Shown here piece after piece: positions 22,812 through 33,700 of a stretch of 64,000 nt of DNA. The DNA is from Petrolisthes cinctipes (Eukaryota > Arthropoda > Malacostraca > Decapoda > Porcellanidae). Below the pieces are notes generated by a model. The model had not been told where the DNA came from and made no database searches. It saw only the letters and a list, made by a program, of their open reading frames with translations. Numbering within the stretch: the first letter of the stretch is position 1; the number at the start of each line of letters is the position of its first letter. The DNA lies in NCBI GenBank assembly GCA_033782935.1, contig JAWQEG010001313.1, positions 632,001 through 696,000 of the forward strand. Reading direction: 5' to 3'. The translations under genes were made by a program, and so were the position numbers.

Positions 22812-23036
22812 CAATGAAGCACACATCACATAATGAACATTGTTTACAGAGAATGACTCTTGATAAACAGGTATAACCTATTCTATGTTAAACTCAGTAA
22901 TTATCTAATGCCATGTATTCAGTAATAATATCTAATACCATCTTTTCACTAATAATTTTTAATGTTTTATTATATGACAATATAAACTGCATATTGTATT
23001 AAGTTGATATGTTTTTATATATGACCTGCTGTTATA
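22812..23036 (+). other. presumed 3' UTR / downstream of host gene
   Basis: AT-rich sequence after the stop codon. I see no clear AATAAA signal before the retroelement at 23.1 kb. Confidence 0.4.
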
Positions 23037-23097
23037 TTGTTGTACTCCACTATAAGGAGTTATAACATGATGTCAACAACTTATATTATATGGTGGT
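23037..23097 (+). repeat. 62-bp tandem repeat unit, single copy left of the Penelope-like element
   Basis: Contains TGTACTCCACTATAAGGAGT, then TATAACATGATGTCAACAAC and a TTATATTATAT end. The same unit recurs about 2.3 times at 25675-25810 on the other side of the Penelope-like element. An internal ACTCC-ACTATA-GGAGT hairpin is present. Confidence 0.8.
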
Positions 23098-23175
23098 GAA
23101 ATCACACTGGCGTGATGATCATAAACGGTGAAAAAACCCACTCTTGTTGACGGAAATAATATATTAATCCATACA

Positions 23176-23204
23176 GTTTCGGTGGACACTGCCACCATCT
23201 TCAG
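23176..23204 (-). ncRNA. hammerhead-ribozyme-like core motif
   Basis: On the minus strand: CTGAAGA, a hairpin GGTGG-CAGTGT-CCACC, then GAAAC. This matches two of the three conserved hammerhead boxes (CUGANGA and GAAA) around stem II, and hammerheads are known in Penelope-like elements. I could not identify the UH cleavage strand or stems I and III, so activity is unproven. Confidence 0.45.
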
Positions 23205-23337
23205 TGGTCTAGCGAGAAGAAAGGAATGACATAGATAGTACATAGGTATGAACTTATATACAGTTTGTGGAGGGGGGAGGGAAGGAGGTGTCAGTGGGAT
23301 GGGGTAGAAGGAGGTGTCGGTGAGGGCAGGTCACATG

Positions 23338-23745
23338 TTAATCCCCTTGGGCATCACCTAGGTGTGGGTGAGGTGAGGTGAGGTGAGGTGTGTGTGGTGA
23401 GGGAAGGGACATTTCTACCAAGGATCTCATTATTGGGTCTAATTTATACATACCATAACTAAGGTTGAAATTGCGGTATTTTTCAATGCACATTGATTCG
23501 ATTATCTTACGTTTTCTAAAGTCGTTGCTTTTATACATCAGATGGCTACCTTGCCAATCAATTCTATGATTGGCATTACAAACATGGTTAAAAATAGCAT
23601 TGTTTAAATTACACGTCTTAGTGGCATATTTATGTTCCTTAATTCTAGTTTCTAGATTTCGGCCAGTCTCTCCCATGTAAACTAGTTCACAATCTTTGCA
23701 TGGAATTTTATATATCCCTGCTTCTGTCGGGGTTCTAAATTTGTT
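23338..23745 (-). pseudogene. GIY-YIG endonuclease domain of the Penelope-like element
   Basis: Reads TPTEAGIYKIPCKDCELVYM and GETGRNLETRIKEHKYATK, then FNHVCNANHRIDW and RKRKIIESMCIEKY: the GIY and Y-x-G strands, the Arg of ETGR and the downstream Glu (IESM). This nuclease class nicks target DNA. After residue about 85 the frame enters a CCTCACC-type repeat and ends. Confidence 0.8.
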
Positions 23746-23759
23746 TTTTATAACTTTGA

Positions 23760-25072
23760 TTTAATAGTTGAGGTGTATTTAAAGGCTATATTTACATCAC
23801 TTGTGTGACAAATAGACCTCACCATACTCAAATCAGAGATGTAAGGCAATGTGAGAAAACGTTTCATTTGTGTGGTGGGGTTTTTTGGAGCATAGTGAGA
23901 TTGCCTTGCTTTAAGGTAGGCTTTTTTTATGAACCAAGGGGAGTATTTTAAATTTTGAAAGATTTTCCAAATCAGCTGATTTTCTTCATGTATATGCTCT
24001 GGACTGCAAATTCTGAGGGCTCTAAGGAACATTGATGAGATGACAGACAATTTTGTGGCCGAATGATGATACGAATAGTAATGAATGAACAAATTACAAC
24101 TGGTAGGCTTCCTATACACTTTAAAGCTTAGTAAATGATTAAGTTTTACTACTAATACATCTAGAAACGGAAGTACGCCACCGTTCTCCCATTCGACTTT
24201 AAAATTGATGGATGGTGCAAGGTGATTAAGCTGGTGGAAGAAATCATCAAAGTTGTCAAGGGCTGAGGGCCAAAATGAAAAAATATCGTCTACGTAGCGA
24301 AACCAAACGAGATGAGGGGGGAGATACGTGGTAGTAGTTCCGTTTCAAAATACTCCATATATAAATTGCTTAAAATGGGTGACAGTGGGGAACCCATACC
24401 CATGCCAAAACATTGCATATAATAGTTGTTATTGAAAGAAAAAGCGTTTGAAGTTACACATAATTTTACAAGTTCTATGAAAGTGTCGACTGGCATGCCC
24501 AAATCAATATCACAGTCAGGCAATTTATTAGCAAGAAATTCTAGGACATCATTAATGGGAACTTTAGTGAACAATGAATCGACATCGAAACTAACCATTT
24601 TACCAGAGAAAAGATTAAGTTGTTTAATTTTGTCTATAAAATCAGAGGAATTCTTCACATGGGCTGGAGAAACAGTACCTATGGTGGGGGCTAATTTATT
24701 GGCAAGGAACTGTGATAATTTATACGTAAAAGAACCTGACTGTGAGATGATAGGACGCATTGGAATATTTTCTTTGTGTGTCTTTGGTAAGCCATACATA
24801 TATGGTAACTTTGGATTGATCTGAATAAATGTCTTGCTGTCTATATTAGGAACATTATTTAGGGATTGTTTCACTTTCTTGTTGAATGCTGAGGAAAGTC
24901 TCTTGAGTGGGGAAGATCGTAATTTCTCATATGTTGTTGTATCACTCAAAAGATTTTCCATTTTATTTACATATTCCATTTTATCAAGAATCACCCCGGT
25001 ATTGCTTTTATCCGATTTTGTAATGAAAATTTCCTCATTTCTACTTAATTTGTTGAGAGCAGCACGATTGTG
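23760..25072 (-). pseudogene. Penelope-like reverse transcriptase, frameshifted
   Basis: Starts inside the N-terminal domain (LNKLSRNEEIFITKSDKSNT), then PYMYGLPKTHKENIPMRPI, motif A MVSFDVDSLFTKVPI and motif B GMGMGSPLSPILSNLYMEYF. The frame 24994-24290 then ends at GFAT-stop. A one-base change, best placed in the C6 run (plus strand G6, about 24318-24323), moves the catalytic YVDD box (FRYVDDIFSFW) to another frame, which continues to 23748 (VYRKPTSCNLFIHYYSYHH). A second shift near 23752 separates it from the GIY-YIG part. Both RT catalytic sites are otherwise intact. Confidence 0.85.
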
Positions 25073-25650
25073 AACTAGTTTACATAGGAGAGACTGGCAG
25101 ATTGTGAACTAGTTTACATAGGAGAGACTGGCCGAAATCTAGAAACTAGAATTAAGGAACATAAATATGCCACTAAGACGTGTAATTTAAACAATGCTAT
25201 TTTTAACCATGTTTGTAATGCCAATCATAGAATTGATTGGCAAGGTAGCCATCTGATGTATAAAAGCAACGACTTTAGAAAACGTAAGATAATCGAATCG
25301 ATGTGCATTGAAAAATACCGCAATTTCAACCTTAGTTATGGTATGTATAAATTAGACCCAATAATGAGATCCTTGGTAGAAATGTCCCTTCCCTCACCAC
25401 ACACACCTCACATCACCTCACCTCACCCACACCTAGGTGACGCCCAAGGGGTGACCTGCCCTCACCGACACCTCCTGCTACCCCATCCCACTGACACCTC
25501 CTTCCCTCCACCCTCCACAAACTGTATATAAGTTCATACCTATGTACTATCTATGTCATTCCTTTCTTCGCGCTAGACCACTGAAGATGGTGGCAGTGTC
25601 CACCGAAACTGTATGGATTAATATATTATTTCCGTCAACAAGAGTGGGTT
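25073..25650 (+). mobile_element. inverted partial copy of the Penelope-like 3' region
   Basis: Reverse complement of 23156-23690: ELVYIGETGRNLETRIKEHK, NHVCNANHRIDW, then the CCTCACC repeat and the hammerhead-like box. Its first 35 bp (ATTGTGAACTAGTTTACATA and following) are tandemly duplicated at 25068 and 25103. It and the element at 23105-25072 form a local inverted repeat with about 1.4 kb between. Confidence 0.8.
25581..25609 (+). ncRNA. hammerhead-ribozyme-like core motif (inverted copy)
   Basis: Same 29-base block as at 23176-23204 (CTGAAGA, GGTGG/CCACC hairpin, GAAAC), here on the plus strand. Confidence 0.45.
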
Positions 25651-25674
25651 TTATTCACATCTTATATTATATCT

Positions 25675-25810
25675 ATGTACTCCACTATAAGGAGTTATAA
25701 CATGATATCAACAACTTTTATTATATCTATGTACTCCACTATAAGGAGTTATAACATGATGTCAACAACTTATATTATATCTATGTACTCCACTATAAGG
25801 AGTTATAACG
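25675..25810 (+). repeat. 62-bp tandem repeat, about 2.3 copies
   Basis: Continuation of the array seen at 23037-23097, on the far side of the Penelope-like element, which therefore inserted within or beside the array. The last unit runs into a GT microsatellite. Confidence 0.85.
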
Positions 25811-26073
25811 TGTGTGTGTGTGTCTTTTTGTTTCTTGTGAGAGGGATAGAGAAAGAGAGAGAGTTGTTGTGTTTTTGTCTCTTGTATGTGAGAGAAAGGG
25901 GGAGCAAGAGAAAATGTGTGTGTGTGTTCTAAATCTAGAATAAAATGACTGAGTGATTCTCACACTGTGTAGTTGGACTGACACACACACACACACAGAC
26001 CTTTACTGCTTTTTGTACTGGTATTTACTTTGAATATAACCTGTATTTTAATGAGATAGTAGCCTATACTTAC

Positions 26074-26175
26074 GGTACATTGGAATGCCTTGATTCACCC
26101 AAAGTATGCCAGGAAATAATATCAGATGAATTAAAATTAATTGTGGCCTGATGTTGGTGGCAATAGTTTGTTGGA
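26074..26175 (-). mobile_element. MITE family A, copy 2 (diverged)
   Basis: Contains GGTACATTGGAATGCCTTGA and CCCAAAGTATGCCAGGAAAT, the reverse-oriented counterpart of the core at 7526-7661 and 35921-36051. The other end is too diverged to place. Confidence 0.45.
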
Positions 26176-26484
26176 ATTATTTGCTTTGATTGTAACCTGT
26201 GATTTAATAAACACAAAAAGTTTGCATTTGTTGCAGATCAGTGTTTTATTATCAGTCCTTCTTTGTTTATTCAAGTATTTTTTATCTGTGTTGGACAGTG
26301 AGGGTGAAGTGATTCATACATACATAGAAGGAATAAAGAACTAATGATAAACAACATTACTCGATAAAAAAAGAAAAGAAAAACACACACACAGACACAG
26401 GAGAATAGACATTTGGAGAATATGTAGGTTCAGACTTGCTGTAATGAAACGTGGGTATTGACCAAGACGATGATGGACATATTG

Positions 26485-26690
26485 GTTGGCTGTGACCGGA
26501 GAACACACACACACAGTGGTAGTGGGTGACAGTGGTAGTGAACGGAGAACACACACACACAGTGACAGTGGTAGTGACCGGAGAACACACACACACAGTG
26601 GTAGTGGGTGACAGTGGTAATGACTGGAGAACACACACATACACAGTAGTAGTGGGAGACAGTGGTAATGAGTGAACGTGTTTGTGTATT
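26485..26690 (+). repeat. minisatellite, CA runs with AGTGGTAGTG spacers
   Basis: About five units of GGAGAA-(CA)n-GTGGTAGTG with or without GGTGACAGTGGTAGTGA. Confidence 0.8.
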
Positions 26691-28235
26691 TGTCTCTGAG
26701 CTTCGGGATATTTTGAAGACAACAAGTGGAGCCCGGCTACATTCTCTACTCTGCTCACCTGGTAAAGTTTAATATAAGGGTGAGTGGACGAGGAAATCCT
26801 GTCTCATAAAAGTTTATAGCTAAGAGGAAAGGCTATAGTTAAAGTAAGAAATAAAAAGTAATGAAAGCGTCGGTGACGAAAGTGAATCTAGCTTGACATG
26901 GCTGGGAGAAATACTATGCAGAGAGGAACATCAGATGATAAAACAGAGAGAGGTGAAGTTTGGAGGGATAGTGAAGGGAAAGGAAGACAATATGAACTTC
27001 AAATAAAAAGGGTTACACAAATGGAATAGAATATTGAGGAAAATTCCAAGAGATAGAAGGAAATGGTATAAGAGATGAAGGAAGTAAAGGTGTTATTAAG
27101 GGATAAGATGGACAAGTGAGTGGTTGGTTAGTAGTTTAAGTGTGTGTGGTTAGTATTTAAAGCGTGTGTGTGTGTGATGCAGTGGTTGGTTGGTTAGTAT
27201 TTAAAGTAAGTGTGTGTGTGTGTACCAAGTAGAAATGGTTAGTTTTCAGCTGGATGAAGTTAGATTAGGTCATTATAGGTTAAGTTAGACCAAGATTTAA
27301 TTATGATAAGCTAAGATAGGATAGAACAGGTTATAAATGAGAAAAGGTTAGGTTATGATAGCTTCGGTTAGGATAGGATAGGGTAGAGGGTCGAACAATG
27401 AACATTCAAGGAACGGAAATAAGTGAGATAATAGATGGTTTAAGAAAAACAAATGATGGATTAATGGAACAGAACAAAGTATTGAAGCAACGAGTCGAAG
27501 TAATAGTGGATGAAAACGAAGCACCTCGAGTAAGATTGAATAGCAGCGAGGATTGATTGATATTAGGTGCCACAACAGCAAGGTCATATTGCACCAGAGA
27601 AAGGTGATAGAGAGGTGTGACAGCAAGCAGGAAGGATATATAATGAAAAGAGGGATAGTTGAAGAAAGGAAAGGGAGTGGCTGGGGCCGAAAGGGCGCCC
27701 AAACCCTTAAAGTATTGCCCACATCAGTGAGGAAAGAGGTAAGGAGCAAGGAGAGAACTTGGTAAAACTGAAACACGAGCAGGAAGGTTGGGTGAGGATT
27801 CATGAAGAGAAAATTGTTAACTTTAAAGAGGTTGTTGCGTGTGCAACTAAGGTTGTCTCTTAGTATCCTGTGCAAGAACTGTGAGATGTTTTGGGTGCAT
27901 CTCTTAGCAGTAATTAGTCCATTAGTTGCTATGGTAGGATGTGTGATAACATTCCTTCAGTGGAGAGCTGTATTTCCTGATTTTAACAATATGTTCATGC
28001 GAGTAGTACCTGGTACATTTGAGGGGTTGCTAATACAAACATGTGGTATGTACACTACAAAGTAATGAAACAGCATGAGAAAGGATACAATGGGTAAACC
28101 AGATTCATGGGGAGCGGCATTACTCGAACTGACAGTGGAGAATATGATGACAAAATGGGTGACAGAACAAACTAGGTATAGAGGAACATCACATACAAAA
28201 GTCCGCTAGACAAAAGTGATCATGTACACTCGGAA

Positions 28236-28388
28236 TCCAAAATTTGTATCCAGGTCTTGTTAAAGTTTTGAATCAGTTGACATACTAGTGAAACAATGAC
28301 AACGCTTATCCTGTTTCACATTTGCTTGAGCTCGCTATATTAATACTCGATCAGGCTATTCGAAGGAAGCCTGGATACATATTTTGGA
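28236..28388. mobile_element. inverted-repeat MITE (family B), 153 bp
   Basis: Termini TCCAAAATTTGTATCCAGG and complementary CCTGGATACATATTTTGGA. Inside are TCTTGTTAAAG and the block GATCAGGCTATTCGAAGG. It interrupts the CR1-like remnant. A related element at 38490-38640 has become a minisatellite. Confidence 0.7.
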
Positions 28389-28600
28389 TATGTGTGTACT
28401 TATTGAGTTGGAAATATTATAGGGAGGTGTAGATGTGAGGGATGAAGCACATAGAGAGAATAGGTTGAATTATGGAAGGACTGAGTTTAGAAACCAAAGA
28501 AAGTTCTTTTGGGGTACAGACTGGATGGAGCTGGTGGATGCCGGAAGTGTGCAGAGAAAATACTATATATTTGGAAAAATATGTACGGAAGGAGTATGTA

Positions 28601-28727
28601 CAGTCACGAGCACTAATAAGTATACAGCTCTGGTTGAAGCTTCGAACAGGCCAAATTCACCAACGAAGTAATTCCAATGGAGATCTTATTGTAGACACAC
28701 CTGAATACTTATTAGTGCTGGTGACTG
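28601..28727. mobile_element. Tc1/mariner-like MITE, 127 bp
   Basis: TA on each side (28599-28600, 28728-28729). Termini CAGTCACGAGCACTAATAAG and complementary CTTATTAGTGCTGGTGACTG. Removing it with one TA restores the linker frame …KEYV-SKYKISKLKKK. Confidence 0.85.
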
Positions 28728-29286
28728 TATCAAAATATAAGATAAGTAAACTGAAGAAAAAAGAATGGTTCACTGGACAATGTGAGACAGCAAGATTGAG
28801 AAAGGAGGAAGCCTGGAGTAGAATGCGGAGGAAGAATACACAGAAAAATAGAGAGGCATTTAAAAAGGCAAGAAATAATTATGTTCAGGCAAGAAGAGAG
28901 ACGAAGAAGAATTATGAGAAAGATATTGTAGCGACATCAAGCACCTTTATGTAGCTTCCATCTCACCTGTCCTCGGGGCGCATCTTCTGCCTCACCTGTT
29001 CTACCTGAGTCTCGCTCCAGAACAGGTGGAGTGTGGACGTACTCGTGGCGCTCTGCCTCCACTCTCGTTTGTGTTGTTGTTTTGTGTTGTTTTGGAGCTC
29101 TTGTTTGTGTTTTTTGTGTTGTTTGTGAGTTCTTGTTTGTGTGTTGCTGTTTCTGTGGTGTTGTTTGTCTGTTGTGGTTCTGTGTATAGTTTTGTTGTGA
29201 TTGTCTGTGGGTGTGTGTGTGTGTGTGTGTCCCTGGCTGATTGAGTGTTTAGTTATTTGTGTTGTTGTTTCCTTTCCATCTAGGCC

Positions 29287-30773
29287 TTGCCTGGCCTGAT
29301 GGAGAGTGCGGATTCCTGCTTGGGGGCCGACTTGGCAATGTCTGAGGAAGACGAGTCTCCAATTGAGGATCACTGGCCTGAGCTGCCTTCTCGCAACCCT
29401 CCCCCCCTCTCCTCGGTCACTCCGCAGCACAGGTTGCAGCCGTCCACCTCCTCAACCTCTACCAAGCGACCTGTTGATGCCTCGTCCGACTCCTCGCAGG
29501 ATTCCGATGGTGTGGACTGTTTACTTCCAGCTGCCAAGACTGCCAAGGGTGCTTCAGCTGTGCACGACGTACCTTCTCTGCCTCACCCTGGTGTTTCTTC
29601 TTTGTATACCAACTTCTTGCCCTCGTCCAACCTTCCTGCTTTTGCCCCGAGAGATGCCTATGTCAAACTCTCCTTCTCTGGAAACCCATCTACAGACACA
29701 AAGCTGCGTTGGTTGTCTGATGTCAACAGGGCCTTCCAGTTGCAGCGTGAACTGGCTGAAGTCAAGATGGCTGCTGTCACCTCCCGGTTTGTCTACATCT
29801 CTAGGAAGCGTCAGGATATCATTGATAGAGTGAAGGCTGGTGAATTTTTATCTCTGCCTCTCATTCATGAAGACTCACCTGAGAGGCCTCGTAAGTTCCC
29901 CAGCTACATCCTCACCCGTTTTCCTATTGATGTTGACCCGAAACTTGCCAAAGGATACCCTGGTGTGTACTTTGCCCGTCGTTTTTTCCAAGATGGTTCC
30001 CCCATTAGCCGTATTGTTGTTGTCTGGAGTCAACCCGATCCACCTCCAAATGAGATTTCCTTTGATTTCCTCCCTTGTCTTCCACCGTGTGAGGTGAGGA
30101 AACTTCATAATGACCAGCCTTGGTGCTACAGGTGCTGGGGAGTTGGGCATATCACCCGGTACTGTTCTGCCAGGCCGAAGTGTGCATTGTGTGCGGACGA
30201 CCATGATTCCAAGACGTGTCCTGTCAGGGGTGAACCATCACGTCCTTCTGCCTCCACCTCTGAGCCTTCACCTCCTGAAGATACGTCTCGATGGAAGTGT
30301 CCACGATGCCTTCAGCCAGGGTTTAAGTGTAGAATGGATGTACTCGATGTAAGGTCCAGGCTCGTGTCTCTACTATTGCTCCGCCTCCAACACCACCACC
30401 ACCACCACCACCACCTCCCCAGTCTGCTCCTACTACCAACCCTGCCTCACCTCCAGACCTGGCCCTCCGCAAGTCTGTTGCTACCCTCATGGCACGATGT
30501 ACGGCTCTCGAAAACCGCTTTTCTGCCCTTGAAGCCAGGATTGATGGGCTGGTTGCCGCTCAGGCTGCCAATGACTCCAAACTCTCCACCTTGGTCGAGG
30601 CTCAGCAGGCCATCATCTCAACTGTCACTACCCTTACCGAAAAGATGGATACTGTTGCATCTCGCCTTGAAAAGCTTTTTGAGTCATTCCCTTCTCCTGG
30701 TCCATCTTCTTCTCCAGGTCGCTCATCTGCCCCCACTCACCGGACTTCTACCTCCAAATACAGAGTTCGCTAG
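29287..30773 (+). pseudogene. ORF1 (gag-like) of the I-like element, one frameshift
   Basis: RNA-binding ORF1. Acidic Ser/Pro-rich N-terminus (MSEEDESPIEDHWPELPSR), a central domain (YVKLSFSGNPSTDTKLRWLS, FPIDVDPKLAKGYPGVYFAR), zinc knuckles CYRCWGVGHITRYC and CALCADDHDSKTC, then CPRCLQPGFKC. A one-base shift near 30335-30350 moves the true continuation (CKVQARVSTIAPPPTPPPP, a polyproline run, then the coiled coil LENRFSALEARIDGLVAAQ … LTEKMDTVASRLEKLF) into another frame ending at TAG 30771-30773. The original frame stays open through the shift and runs on into ORF2, giving an artificial 1003-codon frame to 32298. Confidence 0.8.
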
Positions 30774-33700
30774 TGATTGGCGGCTGGATGTCATCTCCTG
30801 GAATGTATGTGGTATCACCAGTTATGCTAAGCTCACTCAACTCAAGGCCTATGTTTTTCGTCATCATCCCAGTGTTATTTTTCTCCAGGAAGCATTTCCA
30901 GGACGGCCGCTCGCTCTTGGGCAAGCTCCTACCCTCTCAGGTTATGTGCCATATGTTCATCTGGTAAGGAATGGTCTCCTGACTTACATACATAGCTCCT
31001 TGCCACATCGCCTTCTCCGTACCTCCACTGATCCTGACATGACCTTTCAGCTATTTGAGGTTCTACCTGGGAATGGAGTACTCCAACTATGTAATATCTA
31101 TTCTGCCCCAGCTAGACTCACTCTTGAGGCTCTTCCTTCTCCAACAGTGCGTGGTATGGTGTATATGGGAGATTTTAATGCTCGGCATTCTGATTTGGGT
31201 GATGGTACTGGCTCTATTAATCGTAATGGTGTTCGTCTCCTTTCATACATCCGCAAGCATCATCTGACACACTGGGACACTGGTGGTGCCACTCATTGCC
31301 GGGGAGGTACTCTGGATTACATCCTCTCGTCTGGCCTGATAGCATCTCAGGTCCAGTGCTTCTCCGTGCCAGACTTATTCTCTGATCACATCTCTCTTCG
31401 GTTTCATTATTCTCTAACTGCTGGGTCAGGTGCTTCAGCCACTAGTTTGCGTATTGCTGTGCCCCCTAAATATTGCCCGACTTACATCTTATTTATGGCC
31501 CATGTATTCCCTACATTTGACATATCATCAGCTGAACAGTTGTACTCTGATCTTGTATCTGCTACTCATGACTTTTATAGGCTATACGTCTCCCGGCCAC
31601 ACCTCCAGCATCGCCATACTGCCCACTCCTGGACGCTGGATGCACGTATACAGGAGGCAAAGGAGGAGGCTGAACGTGATGGCCTATTGTTTCAAGCCAA
31701 CCCAACCCCTGACCTACTCCATCGTTACCAGATGTCTAGGGACGCTTTAGTTGCCCTGCAGGATTGTGCTCACACTGAGTCTTGGCAGCGGTTCACGGAC
31801 AGCATCAACCAGCAAACAAGTGTGGCTTCTATGTGGCACCTCATCCGTAGGGTTGTTAAAAAGACACCGGCCACTGCTCGTCATCACACTCCTGCCGACT
31901 ATGCCAAACAACTTGTCGATGCCTGGTCAGAACAATCTACCCCAGCCAGTCTACCCATCCACATACAAGATGCACTCGCTTCCCGTGCTGGTGTCCATCG
32001 GCTATGTCTAATGTCTGCTCTGTTAGAAGATGATGACGATGATGCAGAGGAGATAACTGAGGAGGAGTTGCGCCTTGCTCTCATTCGGGGTAGAGCTTCT
32101 TCCCCTGGTGATGATGGTATTACTTATGCTGTGCTGCGCCTACTTCAACAAGTTCCTGGGAACCCTCTACTTCGACTGTACAATCTTTGTCTTCGTGACG
32201 GTTGTGTACCACGAGCCTGGACCAGCAGCACAATAATACCCATCCCTAAGCCCGGCACTGCGAAGTTCAGGCCTATTTCCCTTACTTCCTGTTTCTGAAA
32301 GGTTATGGAGAGAATCTTACTCAATCGTCTCATGTACAGATTGCAGGATCGCCTCTCTCCATGGCTGTTTGGTTTCCTTCCCCAGCGGAGCACACATCAC
32401 TGCCTAATCGACCTGTACTCTCGCCTTTCCAGGGACAGTGTGGTGGCCTTAATTGACCTTCGAAGTGCCTTCGATGTTGCTAATAGAGACGTCATTTTGG
32501 ATCAACTGGTTGACTTTGGGATAAAGGGTAATCTACTACAGTGGATTCGGGGCTACCTGAGTAGCAGGACCTCCTGTGTGTTTTTCAGTGGTGCACTCAG
32601 TCCTTTGCGCAGTTTTCATCTTGGTACGCCTCAAGGTGGTGTTCTCAGCCCATTGTTATTTAATATTCTGATGCATCGGTTGCTCACTTCTCTCCCTGAT
32701 ATTCCTGGAACTACAATTACGTGCTATTCTGATGATATCTGTGTTCATTCTACCTCACCAAGGGATCTCCAGCGGTTTCTTGACTCCTTCTCTGTGGCCT
32801 CCTCTCACTGTGGCATTATTGTCTCCCCAGATAAGAGCAGAATATTCACCTGCCGCCATCCTCAAGCTCAGCCAGTGTTCACCATTGGAGGGACTGTCAT
32901 TCCCATGTGTTCCCAGTACTGCTACCTGGGTGCGCCAGTCAATATTTGGCCGATTGTCTCTGCCAGACCTCAAGACCATCCCATTGTCCAGGACTTATTG
33001 GGTCGTCTCCAGCGCCGACTTACACCACTTCAATGGCTATCTAACAACTCCTCGGGCATCTCCATCCCAGTAGCCAGGACCATCTATATTGCTTTTATCC
33101 GTTCAGTTGTTGATTACCTTTCCCCTGCTCTGATTCAACTTCCTAGGGCTACTCTGGAAACTTTAGAAAAATTTCAAAATAGAGCAATGAGAATTATTCT
33201 CGGCTGTCCAATGTCGACCAGGATAGTGAACATGCAGCGTGAGTTGTGTCTTCCCCCATTAGTGGAGAGAATTTATTCTAATGTTACTTGCTTCACTGTC
33301 AAGTGCCTCCATTTCCCACATCTTTCACCCCATTACTCTCAGTTAGTCAGGACTTCTCTTAGACCAAACTACCCGGTCCCTCCCATACTGCCTGCTGGAC
33401 GTACTCTTATAAGGTCTGTTTCCTCTGTGCTCCGTGGTCTTAATATAGATATAATGGTTGCAGACATCCCCCCAGGGCCCCCTCCATGGATGCTACCAAC
33501 ACCTGATGTGAGCTTTACACCTACTTCCAAGTCGGAGCTGCCTTCTCTACAGCAGCAGTTGGCTCTGGAACACATAGAAACAGTGACTTCCTCCATCACA
33601 GATCCATACTGCCTCTACACTGATGGCTCATTGCAGGTGGATGGTGCAGCAGGTTGTGCTGTTTTCTCGCCTGACCTGGAGTCACCTCCAGGGGTCTGGG

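Larger units (their letters stand above)
23105..25072 (-). mobile_element. Penelope-like retroelement (5'-truncated)
   Basis: Read on the minus strand it carries the RT (about 25072-23760), a GIY-YIG endonuclease (about 23735-23420) and a terminal region with TATA-like and hammerhead-like sequence. RT plus C-terminal GIY-YIG is the signature of Penelope-like elements. At its 5' edge it abuts an inverted copy of its own 3' part (25073-25650, +), an arrangement known for this class. The left palindrome arm as visible begins inside it at 24053. Confidence 0.85.
26760..28926 (+). mobile_element. decayed CR1-like retrotransposon, 5' portion (split by LTR insertion)
   Basis: Plus-strand remnants in order: a possible ORF1 start (MAGRNTMQRGTSDDK near 26898) with coiled-coil fragments (MEQNKVLKQRVEVIVDEN near 27470); an endonuclease end (DSWGAALLELTVENMMTKWV and QTRYRGTSHTK, 28105-28205); the linker (RENRLNYGRTEFRNQRKFFW, 28443-28505); and KKKEWFTGQCETARLRKEEA … KKNYEKDI at 28757-28926. 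The reading frame resumes exactly at 35066 (VDKCIKEPKLFNRFING), so the two parts are one element interrupted by 6.1 kb. GGTTAGG-type repeats lie at 27265-27390. Confidence 0.7.

Noticed and set aside
27802..28065. 87-codon frame with a hydrophobic stretch that could be a small membrane protein
   Set aside because: It lies inside the CR1-like remnant just before its endonuclease end, has no splice support and no recognised family.
29287..32298. A single 1003-residue protein joining gag-like and endonuclease domains
   Set aside because: The middle 150 codons are an out-of-frame reading of the ORF1 polyproline and coiled-coil region; treated as two ORFs with a frameshift.
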